Source: Agelaius tricolor
Lineage: Eukaryota > Chordata > Aves > Passeriformes > Icteridae
Direction: 5' to 3'
NCBI GenBank assembly: GCA_023055355.1
Contig: JALJCS010000002.1
Location: 84,097,001-84,161,000, forward strand
DNA: 64,000 nt
Shown here piece after piece: positions 26,367 through 38,400 of the stretch (position 1 is its first letter; each line of letters opens with the position of its first letter). The notes beneath the pieces were generated by a model that saw only the letters and a program-made list of their open reading frames with translations, made no database searches and was not told the DNA's origin. A program made the position numbers and the translations under genes.

Positions 26367-29300
26367 ATCCAGGGACCCCCAGGCTTGTGAGAGGAGATGG
26401 CTGAAGGTATCCAGGAATGAGCAGAGTCACTGGGGTCCCTCATGGTGTGGTTGGTCACACATCCTGGAAGGTGTGGCAAATTCTTCAGCTGAGGACAAGG
26501 GAAAAGGTGGTGTCTGTGCCTTAAAAGCAACCTGCAGTGTTTGCAAGGTGGAGATCAGCAGGTGGACACTGCCTGCTGTCCAGGGCACAGCTTGGCACCT
26601 CTGTTGAGCTTTGCTGAGATCCACTTGCTGTGAAATGGAGTGGGATGGTATTCCAGAAGAAGCTAGGGACTGAGCAGTTTGTGCCCAACAAGTCCTTGCT
26701 GGTGAGCTCTGTGCTCCTCCTCTGTTACTGCTGCTGTGTCCTCAAGCTGGGGAAGGGGTGTGGGAAAGCTCCAAGGAGGAGTTTTTACCTTTGTGATATT
26801 AAATGTCATCTTCAGACAAGGGGGGTGTGGGTGTTAAATTACAAGGGTGTAATTTGCTATTGCTTGTCCTGTGCAGCTGAGAGGATGCTGATTGTGGAGA
26901 CTGAGCTCCTAAGCAGTAAAATAAAATGTTTCCACCTTCTTCAAACATCAGCCAGCCCTTGCAAATGAACACTGCTATATATTTGTGTGCTTATTTGCAG
27001 TTATCCTCATGCTGGTGGTTTCCCCACTGTTCATTTTCAAATGAAGCCAGGTGCTGGGAACTCTCTGCCAGCACAGGGCAGAGCAAACAATGCAGTAAGA
27101 TGAAAAAATAAAGAAATATTTGATTGGCAAATGACACAAGTGTCCCTAAAGTGTTTGGGTTTTTTTCTGTTTGTTCTTAAAAGTGAGGTTTATCTGTGAA
27201 AAGTAAAGATACATTTGCATTGCCTGGGAGGTTCAAGCTCTTTCTTTACTCCAGCCCTTGGCTGAAGGCAAGGTGCAGGACAAAGCAGTGATAGTTCTGA
27301 TGCACTTTTTCCTTTCTGCTAAAATTAAAGTTTTCCATGCTTTTAAATTAGACATACCTTCAAGTTTGGTTATCTTTAGACAGCCTTTTCCAGATTCATT
27401 CATGTTTTGTGGCATGAGGGAGAGATGCTGCTTGTTTTCACTATCTCCCCCCTGCCCTACCACTTCCCCAGCTCACAGGGTTTTGGCTTTGTGAAACTGA
27501 GCTGTGTCCAGGTGCCACGGAAAATTCCTGCTCTGCCACCACCTTGGAGGGGCCTGTGGGAACAGCAGTGCAGAAAAGGAGTTCAGTTTCTACCCAGATA
27601 TTTGCCTTTTGTTCTGGTGGAGGTAGGGTGTAAAATTTAGCTATGTGCACGAGGTAAAGATGGAAGAGAGTGAAAAGATTTAAATATTTAGCAAGAGAAA
27701 CCGTTTGGACTTGTTTTTATCATCCTTTAGCTTGCAGTGTACAGTTCCCTTATGCTGATGGAAGGTGGCATTGCTACACAGGCAAGCATTTTCCAGTGCC
27801 AGCCAGGCCTAAAAACCCTATTTGTTTTTCCTGTGTGATTCTCTGCAGTTTCCCCAATCTGGGGCCAGGATAGGAAATCTGGCATTTCCTCAGTCAAGCA
27901 CAGAGTTGCCATTAAGATCCCACTTCATTCTCCTGTCAGATGCTCTGTAGCTGTTTTAACAGGAGTTCCATTGAGCAGAGGATACTGGTTGGATTATTTC
28001 ATTATTTAAACAAATTTCAGAAATTAAAAGAAGACAGGTTAGGCCCTCACTTATAAGTGCTGTGACACACTTGTGGAGAGATAAATTTAAAAGAAGGCAT
28101 TGCTTCTGACTTGTGTGCTCCTGTCCTGGATGGCTTTGCTGAAGCAGAGCAGATTGAAAGTTTTTGTTCCTGCACACATGTTCTCTGTGGTTTGGTTTAA
28201 ACCTCATTCACAGTGACAGATTCTGCTTGCAGCCAAGCACTTCTGTTTTTCACCTGGTTGCCTTTTGCTGCTTTGTGCATTTGTTCATTTAAAAAGGAAA
28301 TTCAAAAAACGAGATTTTCTTTTCTTTCAACCCCCTGCAGTATGGGGAGACAAGAGATGTGGCAGGTGAGCTGGAGGGATGAGAGCTCTGTTCCCTCCCC
28401 ATGCCCAGTGAGGACACAGTGAGCTCTCAAGGCAGCTGCTGACATCACCCTGCACCTCACTCCTGTGGGCACTCCACAGTGGCAGCAGCCCAAAAATAGA
28501 GATTATTTGTCCACAGTCCTGTCCATAACAAAATATAAGGAGAACAGGGCCAGCTTTGGGGATGGAGGTTGACCTGGCCATGGTGCAGCCCTGCACTGAA
28601 TATCAGATGTGGGTTTGGCCCTGGAAGGAATGCATTTGTGTGGACAGGGCTCAGGTGGGGAGGTGCAGCTCAGGTTGCCATCAGGATGGGCCAGTGGCTA
28701 AGCCTTGCATTGGAGGAGCTGAAGTGGCTCCCTTTATCAGTTTTGTCAGGAGCAACACTGCATATTTAAAGCTGTCTGCTGGGCCTGTGATTTTCTGGCA
28801 AGTGGCTCATGTTGGAAAGCTCTGAGATGCTCTTGATGCTTTCTCTAATGTTCTGGGATGAGCTGTGGCAGTCCCTGCAAATGTACATGATGCACCTCCC
28901 AAAAGCTGGATGTGTTTTGGGGTGTGGGGGTCCAATCCTCTTTTGGAGCTTTCTCTTGCTTTATCCCAAATGACATCCTCACTGAGGTCCTGCAGGGGCT
29001 ACTGCTTGGAGATCCCAATGAACTCTCCTTGCTCATGAAAGTGTTGAGCTTCTCCTCCTCCCCATCATTCAGGGTGTGGGTCAAAGGGACAAAGACAGTC
29101 TGTAGTTAGTTATGAGTGCCCAAGACTACACATCATAGACTAAAAGTAATTTGTTTCTTTTATTGACCTCTAAAAAGAAGCCTTTGACTTGTGCTTGATT
29201 TCTGTGGTGCAGCATGATTCTCATGTGGCAGAAAAAACTACTCAAAGTGTAGGGTTAGAAAGCCAGCAATTAGACATGCAGAAAACCACTCTGTGGAGAG

Positions 29301-31210
29301 GAGGAAGGAAGAGAAGAAACAGTCTGTACAATTTTCTGGGAAAACAGTAGCAGACAGAATTTTTCATCTTTCCACACACTTAGCTATGTTTTGAAGGGAC
29401 CTTGTATCTTCCTCTGTATCAGAGCATCCTTGTTTGAGGCTGGTCCTCATGAGAGTTGGGAGCTTGGTGCAGCAGAGAGCTTGCTGAGCTTCCAGAGACT
29501 GGGGAATTGAAAACATTTAGTCTGACTTTTAAGAAACCTTTGATTGATTCAAAGCTGTAACGTAGATGTTTCTCCTTCTCCACTCTTTTCTCTTCCATCA
29601 CATTCCTTTATGTTCCTAGCTTTTTCTTCCTGTGGAGATGGGGGGAAGTTCAGTGAAATATAAATAAGCCTTGCTCTGTCTTTGATGTCCTTTGAATTTT
29701 CTTCCTTTTGCTGATGTTGCCACATGAATTTTGCACGAGGTCATACATAAAAACAGGAGCAGACCATTAGGTGCAGCTGTGGCCTGGGAGGGAGAGCAAG
29801 ACTCAGAGGAGCATCTCAGGAGCCATGGCTCCATCTTCATTACCCTGGCCAGGACACTGCCTTGCACCTCCCTTCCCTCATCTAAGAAAGTCAGTATCAC
29901 AAATGTTGTGGGATCTACAGGGGAGAGTGAGGTGACCTGATCACTTTGACCCTGTTCACAGCACCAGCTGGGCTTACAGAGCCCATTCTGCCCCTATCTT
30001 TTGCCCTGTTTCAACCAAATTTGGTATAAGGGAAGAAGCCTCAAAGCAAATTAATTTTCTGTAAGCACAGTTGAAAATGGGTGATCAGGAAGATGGGCAC
30101 TGGGACAGTTGTGTGTTTGTCTCTAGCTTGGGATCCCACCTGCAGTGGGACACAGCAAGTCACAGATCACAGCCAAAATATCTGTGGAAGGACAATTGTG
30201 AGGTGAAGTAGGAGGGGAATTTTGAAGGAATATGTGGAAATGATAGAGAACGTTCACTGTGATCCACTTCAGTGGTAAATCTGCACAAATGTACAGAAAA
30301 CCAGGCATCGTTGCTTTCACTGTTCTTGTTTGTTTATCATTAAAAGGCAGAAGGAAAAAAAAGGAAACAGAAAAGGAAATGTTGGCTCAGAGGCGAATGA
30401 TTTGAGGAATGGTGGTGACAATGTTGGTGGTCCTAGGTTAGAGGGAATAGCACTGGGTCACCCTGACCAAGGCAGAGCCGTGCCTGTTTCACAGAGTTCA
30501 GCTGCTGTGCTCTGTTTCCCAGGGAAGCACCTGGAGCTCAAATGCACCCTTGAAGGTCAGCCAGCTGCTCTGGTGCTTCACCAAGGCTGCAGGAGCGTGC
30601 CTGGGCTGTGGCAGGGCTGGGAGGTGCAGGGGTGGCAGTGGCTGTGAACACAAAGCACTGGGCAGGTATGCAGAGGCAGCTGCACCATAGTAAATATGCA
30701 TGGGATCTTCTCCAGGGTGTGTTTGGTGTTTCATAGCCTGAGTGTCACCAGAGCCTTACCCAAAGGCGCTGTGTGGTGAGTCCGCACACAGAGCGTTCCA
30801 TGGATGGGGAATTGCTTCCTGCTGGGTTTTGTGTGAGAGCTGGGAGCTGCCATCCCTGCTCTTATCCCCAGCTGGAGTGTATGGTTTGAGTTTCCAGGTG
30901 TACAGGAATGGGATGCTCTGTGACAGGCAGAGCAGCAGCACTGGAGACCTGCAGGGTGTTCCTGAGCTGCAAACACGAGCGAGGAGCTGCAGCTGCTTTC
31001 ACAGGTTCTCTCACGGAGCCAAGGCTCCAGAGAGAGGAGCAGATACAGGGACAGCACTCAGGTGGTTATAAAGTCTCTGCTGATGTTGGATGTGTCCAGA
31101 CGTGACTGCAGTGATATTTTATTTTGTTAGATCTTCATGTCTCCAGTTCTGGATCATTTATGATTTACTATATTCACAATAAGCAAATGTGCATTTGATT
31201 AGACATGAGG

Positions 31211-31330
31211 TCATGGTTTGGCTTGGAAATTATCTTTAAAGATCATCCAGTCTGTCCCCCCTGCAAGGGGTAAGGGTATCTTCCATTGGATCTCTAGTTC
31301 AAATTCTCCATTTAGAACACTTCTGCAGAA
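31211..31330 (-). mobile_element. CR1 LINE 3'-end relic (antisense)
   Basis: The + strand reads CATGGTTTGGCTTGG, then CTTTAAAGATCATCCAGTCTG, then CCCCCCTGCAAGGGG. This is collinear with the reverse complement of the avian CR1 3' end (GAATGGTTTGGGTTGGAAGGGACC, TTAAAGATCATC, CCCTGCAATGGG). It is strongly diverged and 5' truncated, as is usual for CR1. No coding part remains. Confidence 0.7.
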
Positions 31331-32577
31331 CTCAGTGCAGGCCTGACCCACTCAGCAAATCTCCCCTTTCCATCCTCCTCCGGTTTGTGAACACCAGTGT
31401 GCCTCCCACTCTATACCAAGAACTTCTTGATTGTTAAATCTGAGTTTTCCATCAAGACTGTAGAAGTATTATGAAACCAGAGATCATCTGACCAGGAAGA
31501 ACAACAAATTTGAATCAGTGATAAATTTTAAAAAGCATCTTGTCAAATAGGGAAGAGACCTTTTTTATCTTTGTTTTTTTATTAAGTTCTTCTGACAACT
31601 AAATTGCTCTTTTTCCCTCCATCCAGTCCCGATGAGTGTGTGTAGATCCTAAAAAAGCTAATGTAATTTTTCTTTGTGCTTGTTCTGACTGATGTTTGCC
31701 TCCTATCCTTCAGAAAATACATGTTACAGAATTCTGCATTTGGGAACTTTCAAAGGTGCTTGAGCATTAAAAATAAAGCTTTGAAATGTTTTGGTTTGGC
31801 TTTTTTTAATCCTCAGGGGGTGACATGCACAAGTTGGGACATTATCAGTGGGGTCACAGAAAGGGTCCCTGTTTAAAAGGAATCTGAGGCTTCTGTGGCC
31901 TTTGGTAGCTGTTTCTGTCAATACTGAGTGAGAAAGTAGTGTTTTAAGGAAACTTCTCATCTGGAAAAGACTTGATAGGCCTCCACAAATCTGCTGGAGT
32001 TTCCTGCTGCAGTTTCTTTGAGCCCACCTTTTCTCAAAACACAGACCTTTGGAAGTGTTGGTTTACATTAACTCTTCTTTCTGCCATTACTTTTACAACC
32101 AAGGCAGATCCTATAGCTTTATTTAGAAATCACCCATCATTAGTAACCATAATCATTTAGTAGTCATATTTACAAGGTAAGTGACAGTGGGAAGTAATTA
32201 AGTTTAATATAAATCACACTCAATTTCAAATCTGCAGGCTTCAAAATAGTAATTAATAGAATTGCAGCTTCTATAAAAAGATGCAGTATTTATAGTACTA
32301 TCTTCTTCTTTTCCTAATTAAACACATTGAGTCTAGTGGAAATTAAAATTCTCTGTCTGTTCATCTTATTTATTCCAGTCATTTTCTTCTTGTGGTGCAC
32401 TTCATTGCAAATTACCCATGACGTTTTTCTTTTTGGGGAGATTGTTGACTCTTAAAATGATGATGTGGAGGAAGAAGAGTTTGGCAATATCCAAAATATT
32501 GTGCCTTGCAAATGCACACACCTTGAGCTGTGGCTTTCTGCTAAATCTGTGTTTTATTGATCAGTGGCTAACAACGT

Positions 32578-32593
32578 GTGCTTTGTTTCACAG
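32578..32593 (+). promoter_or_regulatory. ZHX2: Splice acceptor of the ZHX2 coding exon
   Basis: A pyrimidine-rich tract ending TTTGTTTCACAG precedes the exon, and the AG is at 32592-32593. The first exon base is therefore 32594, which leaves 185 nt of leader before the start codon. This agrees with the family pattern of one large coding exon preceded by noncoding exons. The call is by eye and not backed by transcript data. Confidence 0.75.
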
Positions 32594-32598
32594 GTGTC

Positions 32599-32658
32599 AT
32601 GCAGCTGATGGGTCTGCTGGCAAAGCTGAGGGTCACAGCCAGGGCAGAAAGTCTTTAA
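32599..32658 (+). CDS. Upstream ORF (19 codons) in the ZHX2 leader
   Basis: An ATG at 32599 opens a frame of 19 codons that ends at TAA 32656-32658. Its product would begin MQLMGLLAKL. It lies wholly in the leader of the ZHX2 coding exon and stops 120 nt before the main ATG. The context has G at -3 and C at +4, so it is moderate: some ribosomes would be expected to use it and others to scan past. A second in-frame ATG is at 32608. The peptide resembles nothing I know. If translated, the likely role is to damp or condition ZHX2 translation. Confidence 0.4.
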   Translation: MQLMGLLAKLRVTARAESL

Positions 32659-32778
32659 ACAAAACAGAGTCAAATAATCAGGGAAGTTTGGAGCTGTTTG
32701 CAAGATCTACTGAGCTGGTTGCTCACCCTGTCAAAAGAAGCCACCATCTGGGACAGCAGCACACTGCCAGCAGCTGCC

Positions 32779-35283
32779 ATGGCCAGCAAGAGAAAGTCCA
32801 CAACTCCCTGTATGGTGCGAACCTCTGAAGTCGTGGAGCAGGAAGGTGCCGAGGGCGCAGAGACTCCTAAAGACAAGGGGACTGGGGCATCACAGCAGGA
32901 CTCCAAAAACACCTGGCCTTCAGAAAATTCAGTCAAAGACTGTGAGGTGGTGGAGGCGAAGCCCGCGGGTGAAAATCAGTCTAAGAAACCCCAGGGTGGT
33001 TATGAGTGTAAGTACTGCCCTTACTCGACACAAAACCTAAATGAATTTACAGAGCACGTTGACACTCAGCATCCAAATGTCATTCTCAACCCCCTGTATG
33101 TCTGTGCTGAATGCAACTTCACAACCAAAAAATACGATTCTTTATCTGACCACAACACAAAATACCACCCGGGAGAGACTAACTTTAAACTGAAGTTAAT
33201 TAAACGCAATAATCAGACTGTCCTAGAGCAGTCTATCGAGGCTGCCACTAACGATGTCACTGTCACTAGCAGTGGGCTGGAGAACCCAGAGTGTGACGAT
33301 TCACTTCATGGGGCAATCAGTGCAAATAAAGCACCAGTGATGAAGCTGGGAAAGCCTAAAGGGGAAGCCAAGAAGGGATCTAAAAAGCCAGAGGAGGGAG
33401 TTACAGAAAACCACGTGGATGGCGCTCTGCCCCGCATCATCACTGAAGCCACTGAAGCGATTGCCTGTATAAATGGAGACCTCCTCCATGATGTGTTAGC
33501 CCATGTAATGCCCTCTGTACAGCTGCCACCAAATATCAACCTTGTCCCCAAGGTCCCGGTCCCTCTGAACAGTACCAAATACAACTCTGCACTGGACACT
33601 AACGCAACCATGATCAACTCCTTTAATAAGTTTCCTTACCCAACGCAAGCAGAGCTGTCGTGGTTGACGGCAGCATCGAAACATCCCGAAGAACAAATCC
33701 GAATCTGGTTTGCTACGCAGCGCTTGAAGCATGGTATAAGTTGGTCTCCTGAAGAAGTGGAGGAAGCAAGGAAGAAGATGTTCAATGGTACTATCCAGGC
33801 AGTTCCCCAGACCATCACCGTCCTGCCAGCTCCTTTGGCAACTGCAAAAATGCCACAGCCCATCATCCAGACAGCTTTGCCTTGTCAGATCCTGGGCCAG
33901 ACTGGCCTGGTTTTGACTCCTGTGTCAAATGGTTCAACTGTTTCCTGTTCACCAATTACCCTTGCTGTTGCCCCAAACCAGGGCCAAAAGAGGACAATAC
34001 AGACCTTATCAAGTGCCCCAGAGGCCAAGCGTCCTCACGTAGTCCAGGTGCCTGAGATTCCTGCCAAGGTGACTGCTGTTCCTGTGACCCCAGCCAGTGA
34101 GAGGAAAAAGACCAAGGAGCAGATAGCAGAGCTGAAGGCCAGTTTCATGGCAAGCCAGTTTCCTGATGATGCAGAAGTCTACCGGCTTATAGAGGCAACT
34201 GGTCTTTCCAGGAGTGAGATCAAAAAGTGGTTCAGTGACCACAGGTACAGAAGTCAGAGGGGCATTGTGCAAATTCCTGGTGATGCTTTAGGGAAAGATC
34301 AAATAGCACCTTCAGCTGGTCGACATGGCCGGTCATTTCACCCATACACAGATCTTACTCCCCAGAGATTCAAAGAGAAAACTCAAGAGCAGCTTAGGGC
34401 CCTCGAGGAGAGTTTCCTAAAATGCTCCTTTCCTACCCAGGGAGAATTGGACAGGCTTCGAGTGGAGACTAAGCTGAGTAGGAGGGAGATAGATTCATGG
34501 TTCTCTGAACGGAGAAAGATAAGGGACAGCATGGAGCAAGCTGTCCTGGACTCGATGGGATCATACAGAAAAATTAAGGATCAAGGAACTCCCAATGGTG
34601 CAATAAGCCAGGCAGAACTTCTGACAGGCTCTCAGCTCCCTGGTGCTTTATCTGGGTCCTCCACCACACTGAAGAAAACACAAGAGCAAATTCATCTGTT
34701 GAAAAGCACATTTGCAAGGACCCAGTGGCCGTCACCCCAGGAGTATGACCAGCTGGCATCTCAGACTGGGCTCACGAGAACTGAAATAGTTCGCTGGTTC
34801 AAGGAAAACCGGTCTTCACTGAGAACTGGGTCACTTAAATGGATTGACCAGTACCAGCAGCAGTGTGCTGGTGATGGTCATAACAAGCAAAGCCAGAAAA
34901 AGACCTCAAAGCACATTGAGAGTCCAAAGAATGGTAATGAGGTGTCTCGGCAGCATTACCAGGAGCATAAAAAACTGAATGAAGAGAATGGGGGGAAACC
35001 AGTGGTGAGAGCAAAAAGAGACTGTGAGCCACTGAAGGACTCTTTGTTGGGGAATCAGGCAGAGGGGGTGGACAGGCTGGAGTGCAGCAACAGCCACGAT
35101 GGCCACGGCAGTGAGGAGAACGAGGAGCCAGCAGAGGTGAACTGGGTGGAGGTGACGGTGGGCGAGGACGACGCTGCCTCGGACTGTACGGACAGCTGGA
35201 GCCAAACAGCCCCCACAGAGGGCCACACAGAGCTGCCAGACTTGGACTCTGAAAGTATATCTGGAGACAATTCCCACGTATAG
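32779..35283 (+). CDS. ZHX2: ZHX2, zinc fingers and homeoboxes protein 2 (complete, single coding exon)
   Basis: This is an 834-residue nuclear transcriptional repressor; the human protein has 837. Two C2H2 fingers are visible: C77-C80-H93-H98 and C109-C112-H125-H130. Four homeodomains follow at about 264-324, 440-501, 530-591 and 629-690, each with a helix-3 core (WFATQR, WFSDHR, WFSERR, WFKENR). The tail after about 770 is acidic. The N-terminus starts MASKRKSTTPCMVRTS, as in other ZHX2 proteins, and the sequence around the fingers is nearly invariant, which separates it from ZHX1 and ZHX3. Known family biology: ZHX proteins homo- and heterodimerise, bind NF-YA, and ZHX2 represses fetal liver genes such as AFP. 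The ATG has a strong context (GCCATGG). The frame stays open to about 32698 but contains no earlier ATG, so 32779 is the start. The stop TAG lies 4 nt before a splice donor. DERL1 converges on it from downstream, as in mammals. Confidence 0.97.
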   Translation: MASKRKSTTPCMVRTSEVVEQEGAEGAETPKDKGTGASQQDSKNTWPSENSVKDCEVVEAKPAGENQSKKPQGGYECKYCPYSTQNLNEFTEHVDTQHPNVILNPLYVCAECNFTTKKYDSLSDHNTKYHPGETNFKLKLIKRNNQTVLEQSIEAATNDVTVTSSGLENPECDDSLHGAISANKAPVMKLGKPKGEAKKGSKKPEEGVTENHVDGALPRIITEATEAIACINGDLLHDVLAHVMPSVQLPPNINLVPKVPVPLNSTKYNSALDTNATMINSFNKFPYPTQAELSWLTAASKHPEEQIRIWFATQRLKHGISWSPEEVEEARKKMFNGTIQAVPQTITVLPAPLATAKMPQPIIQTALPCQILGQTGLVLTPVSNGSTVSCSPITLAVAPNQGQKRTIQTLSSAPEAKRPHVVQVPEIPAKVTAVPVTPASERKKTKEQIAELKASFMASQFPDDAEVYRLIEATGLSRSEIKKWFSDHRYRSQRGIVQIPGDALGKDQIAPSAGRHGRSFHPYTDLTPQRFKEKTQEQLRALEESFLKCSFPTQGELDRLRVETKLSRREIDSWFSERRKIRDSMEQAVLDSMGSYRKIKDQGTPNGAISQAELLTGSQLPGALSGSSTTLKKTQEQIHLLKSTFARTQWPSPQEYDQLASQTGLTRTEIVRWFKENRSSLRTGSLKWIDQYQQQCAGDGHNKQSQKKTSKHIESPKNGNEVSRQHYQEHKKLNEENGGKPVVRAKRDCEPLKDSLLGNQAEGVDRLECSNSHDGHGSEENEEPAEVNWVEVTVGEDDAASDCTDSWSQTAPTEGHTELPDLDSESISGDNSHV

Positions 35284-35293
35284 ACAGGTAATG
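35284..35293 (+). promoter_or_regulatory. ZHX2: Splice donor just after the ZHX2 stop codon
   Basis: ACAG/GTAATG places the last exon base at 35287 and the donor GT at 35288-35289. ZHX genes are known for a single coding exon followed by a noncoding last exon, which this fits. With the stop only 4 nt from the junction, the transcript should not trigger nonsense-mediated decay. Confidence 0.65.
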
Positions 35294-35444
35294 CTGAGGG
35301 TGCCCTGGTTCTCTGAGCCTGCCTTTGGCAGGGTGTGCTTCCAGCATTCTGTAGCCCTTCAGTGTAAATCCCTGGAGCCCATCCCTGCCGGATGCTTTGT
35401 GCCTGCTGGATGCCTGAACAAAAGGGAACCCATTCTGTTTGTAA

Positions 35445-35450
35445 ATTAAA
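35445..35450 (+). terminator. ZHX2: Possible early poly(A) signal ATTAAA after ZHX2 stop
   Basis: ATTAAA lies about 160 nt after the ZHX2 stop. It is followed by G/T-rich sequence (GGGGTTAGTG near 35471, GGATTTTGTCTCC near 35491) of the kind found downstream of cleavage sites. If used, it would give a short-3'UTR transcript in competition with splicing at 35288. Confidence 0.25.
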
Positions 35451-38400
35451 GCCAACTGCATGATAGAGGAGGGGTTAGTGCCATTTGCCTTGGATTTTGT
35501 CTCCTTGTGGATCAGGTCCTGGATAAGGGAGGTTTTCATAATTTTTTTTTTTTTTTTGCAATAAGTGATTAAACCTTAAAACTTTCTGTCTTTAAACAAC
35601 CTATATGTACTTTACATAAAACATGCTGGGTGAGCCACACGAAGAAATAGTAAATAATACTAGCTGATAATATCCCCCTTGCTGAGAGATCACTGACTAG
35701 AGGCTGTGCCTGTTTTTGCATCTCAGGTCCTTCCTTTGCAGCATCCTGCCATGTTGAAAACAAAAGGTCACTGGGGGAAGGGCCTAGGACACAGATGCCT
35801 CTTTATGCAAAAGCGAGCAAAAAAAAAGAAAAAAGTGGGACTGAAGTGGCTCATGCAAATGTGTTTTCTTCCTCTTGCAAGTGAGAACTCTCTTCAGTCT
35901 AGCTTTGTTCTGCTTGCTCTCACTTGAGGCTTAGGAAATGCCCCAGACTAAGCTGTGTGGGTGTTTAGCAGCTCTTCTTCACAGGATCTTGAATTTAAAA
36001 GCAAGCTGCAGGGCCTGGCTTTAAGGGGGGTGGGGGGTTATATGATCTTTCCCAGTGCAAAAGGACTTGTTATTTGGAGAGCTGAAACCTGTTTCTGATC
36101 ACAACTGCACAGGTGTAAATCTGGAACAAGCACTGTCAGTAATTCTTGCATGTTGAATTGAGTTCACTGGAACCTGTAACATTTTGTGCTCAGTATTCCT
36201 GAATCTGGAGGTTCCTTAAACCACAACTTTAGAGCTTATCCTACAGAAAACTCAGCATCCTGCATTAAAAACCATAGTGAGAGAACACCTGTTTGAGAAA
36301 ATTGGTAATTTTCTGGCATCTAATAAGTAAAATACACTTTACATTTCTTTAAAAATTAAAAAAAAATAGCCAGGACTGATAGAAGTGCCTCCACACTTGT
36401 ATATAAGACTTCTGCTATTATAGATACCAGTATTTGGATTGAACCACCTGTTGCAGAGCTGCAGTTTTTGGCAGTGAGCCCTGCTGGCTAGCACACCACT
36501 TTCTCCATGTGCAGTACTTGTCCCAAAGCCTCCTGGACATTCTCTGAGTTGAGAAAAAAACCAACCCTGAAGTGGTATTATTTTTGAATTCTTTTAGCTA
36601 ATCTTGAGAAATGTTATGACAGCACCTTTATACCAAAATCTTACAGACTCAGACTGCATTGCAAGGCACTGTCTTCCATTACTCTTGGAAAAGTTGGTAA
36701 TTAGGGATGTGAGGAGCAGGTGTTACCTGTGTGTCAAAGGCAGGGATTAAAGGAAGAAGGATGTGGGAACATCAGCCAGAGGCACACTGGGGTGCCACTG
36801 TTGTGCAGCCACATAAGAAGGGAGAGCCAGGATCTGATCTGCCTTTTAAAGTCAAATGTGTGAGGAATAAATGCATTGTGGGATTCTTTTTCGCTGGGTT
36901 GTTATTCCAGAACATTTCCCCCTTCCAGCTACACATATTGATTCCAAGGAGAGGGAGCAGATCAGGGGCTCAGAGGGGCAGTGGAGAAGAAGGCAGGAGC
37001 ATGGGGAGCTGCCTGAAACCCCTGTTCCTTACAAACCTCTTGTATTATGAAACCAAGATCTGCACCAGCTCCTTGCAGCAGCCTGGGTTTGGTGCCTGGG
37101 TTTTTGTGCTTGTGAGCAGTGTCAGGTGTGGAGTGACCCTCCTGCCTCTGTGCAGGTGTTGGCCATAAAGCTTCAGGGCTCTGGAGGTGCTCAACTGTTA
37201 TCAGAGAGGAATTTTTATAAGAACTTTGATCTCAGTTAAACTGTTGCTGAGTGATCATTTTCATGAGGAGCTTTCAGGTGGTTCTGTGTAAAATACCTGC
37301 TGAGAAAAGGTGCACTGGAGCAGGACTTCTGCTGCAAGGAGTGTGCAGTAATGGTCAGAGGGCCCTTTTGTCCTCTGCTCCTTGCCAGTTTCTCAGTGTG
37401 CTGGTCTGGGGACCTAAAAAAGTCCTCTTAATTTTCCTATATTCTGCCTGTAAGTCTCAGCTGAGGAATGCAAGTGCTGCTCTGTGGTGCACACATGGAG
37501 GCATTGCCACAGTCATTGTGACACAAAATTTGGAATCTTGATATCCCAATCTGATGGGACTCAGGGAATAATCTCAACTACTTTTTCTAAGTTTTCATTG
37601 GACAGCCAATCTTAGAAATTTTCAGCTAAAATTTTGTTGTTAAATTAACAAGGTGTTATCCCAAGTGATGGCCAGGGTATGACTCAAAAGCAGAGACTTC
37701 TGTATGACCTAACAAGGAACTTGTTTCTGTCAGTTGTCATAAAAGCTGGATTTTTCCTAACATGCTCCTCAGGTACCACATATAAGAGGTGGACTGAAGA
37801 GCTGACAAGGGATTCCTCTTGTCTCTCACACAGCCACACCTGCTGGGTGAGTCTCTCACTGCTGAGCCACACACCAGGCAGGAGCTGCACCTTGCATATT
37901 CCTGGTGTTGCTGTTTTGCCAGCTTGATCTACATAGTCTAAAATGAATGGGTTTTGATGATTGACCTCCATACCCTGCTTGGCTGAATTTGTGTGTGGCT
38001 TTTGTAAAACCTCAGTTCTTCCAGACCATCTCAGTCACTCTTCTCCAGTGTGTAGCTTTAGGAGATTTTGGAACTACGAGAGAGCATTTGTGTCATAGCC
38101 TCCACAGACCTTGTGCCTTAAAAAAAAACGAGTTTTTCCCAAACTGATCCATGTTTGGCAGATTCTTCTGCTGCTGCAGAAGAGGGAATCTAGAAGGGAT
38201 TTGAAGCTAGAGGGAATTTCACAAGGGACTGGGCCTCTGTGAGAGCAGGATTCATGCCAGGTTCTGCAATGCCATCCCAGGACTAAGGAGAGGCTCTGTT
38301 ACTAAGTCTGTATCTGAAGCTGTTGGCAAAATTGGATTTATTCCATGGAGCAGGTCAGTTTTCTTGAACAGAGACTGGGAGACCTGTCCCCATAGGGTAC

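Larger units (their letters stand above)
1..32593 (+). other. ZHX2: Presumed ZHX2 intron or leader region upstream of the coding exon
   Basis: No protein-coding exon is recognisable in these 32.6 kb. Open frames are short and overlap on both strands, and none resembles a known family. The stretch ends in a good splice acceptor at the ZHX2 coding exon. It has no CpG-rich island, so the ZHX2 promoter probably lies upstream of the window. In mammals the ZHX2 coding exon follows noncoding 5' exons and long introns, which fits. Small noncoding 5' exons could be present but cannot be identified by eye. The T- and G-rich character of the + strand fits transcription in this direction. Visible contents are MIR and CR1 relics, small tandem repeats, a 22-nt T tract and possible enhancer motifs, all listed separately. 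I see nothing else to call. Confidence 0.7.

Noticed and set aside
32698..32778. 27-codon N-terminal extension of ZHX2
   Set aside because: The frame is open but its first codon is TTG and it contains no ATG. The ATG at 32779 has strong context and matches the family N-terminus.
34835..35539. 234-codon open frame antisense to the ZHX2 3' end
   Set aside because: It is a shadow of the acidic, GAG/GAC-rich ZHX2 tail, whose complement lacks stops. There is no independent support.
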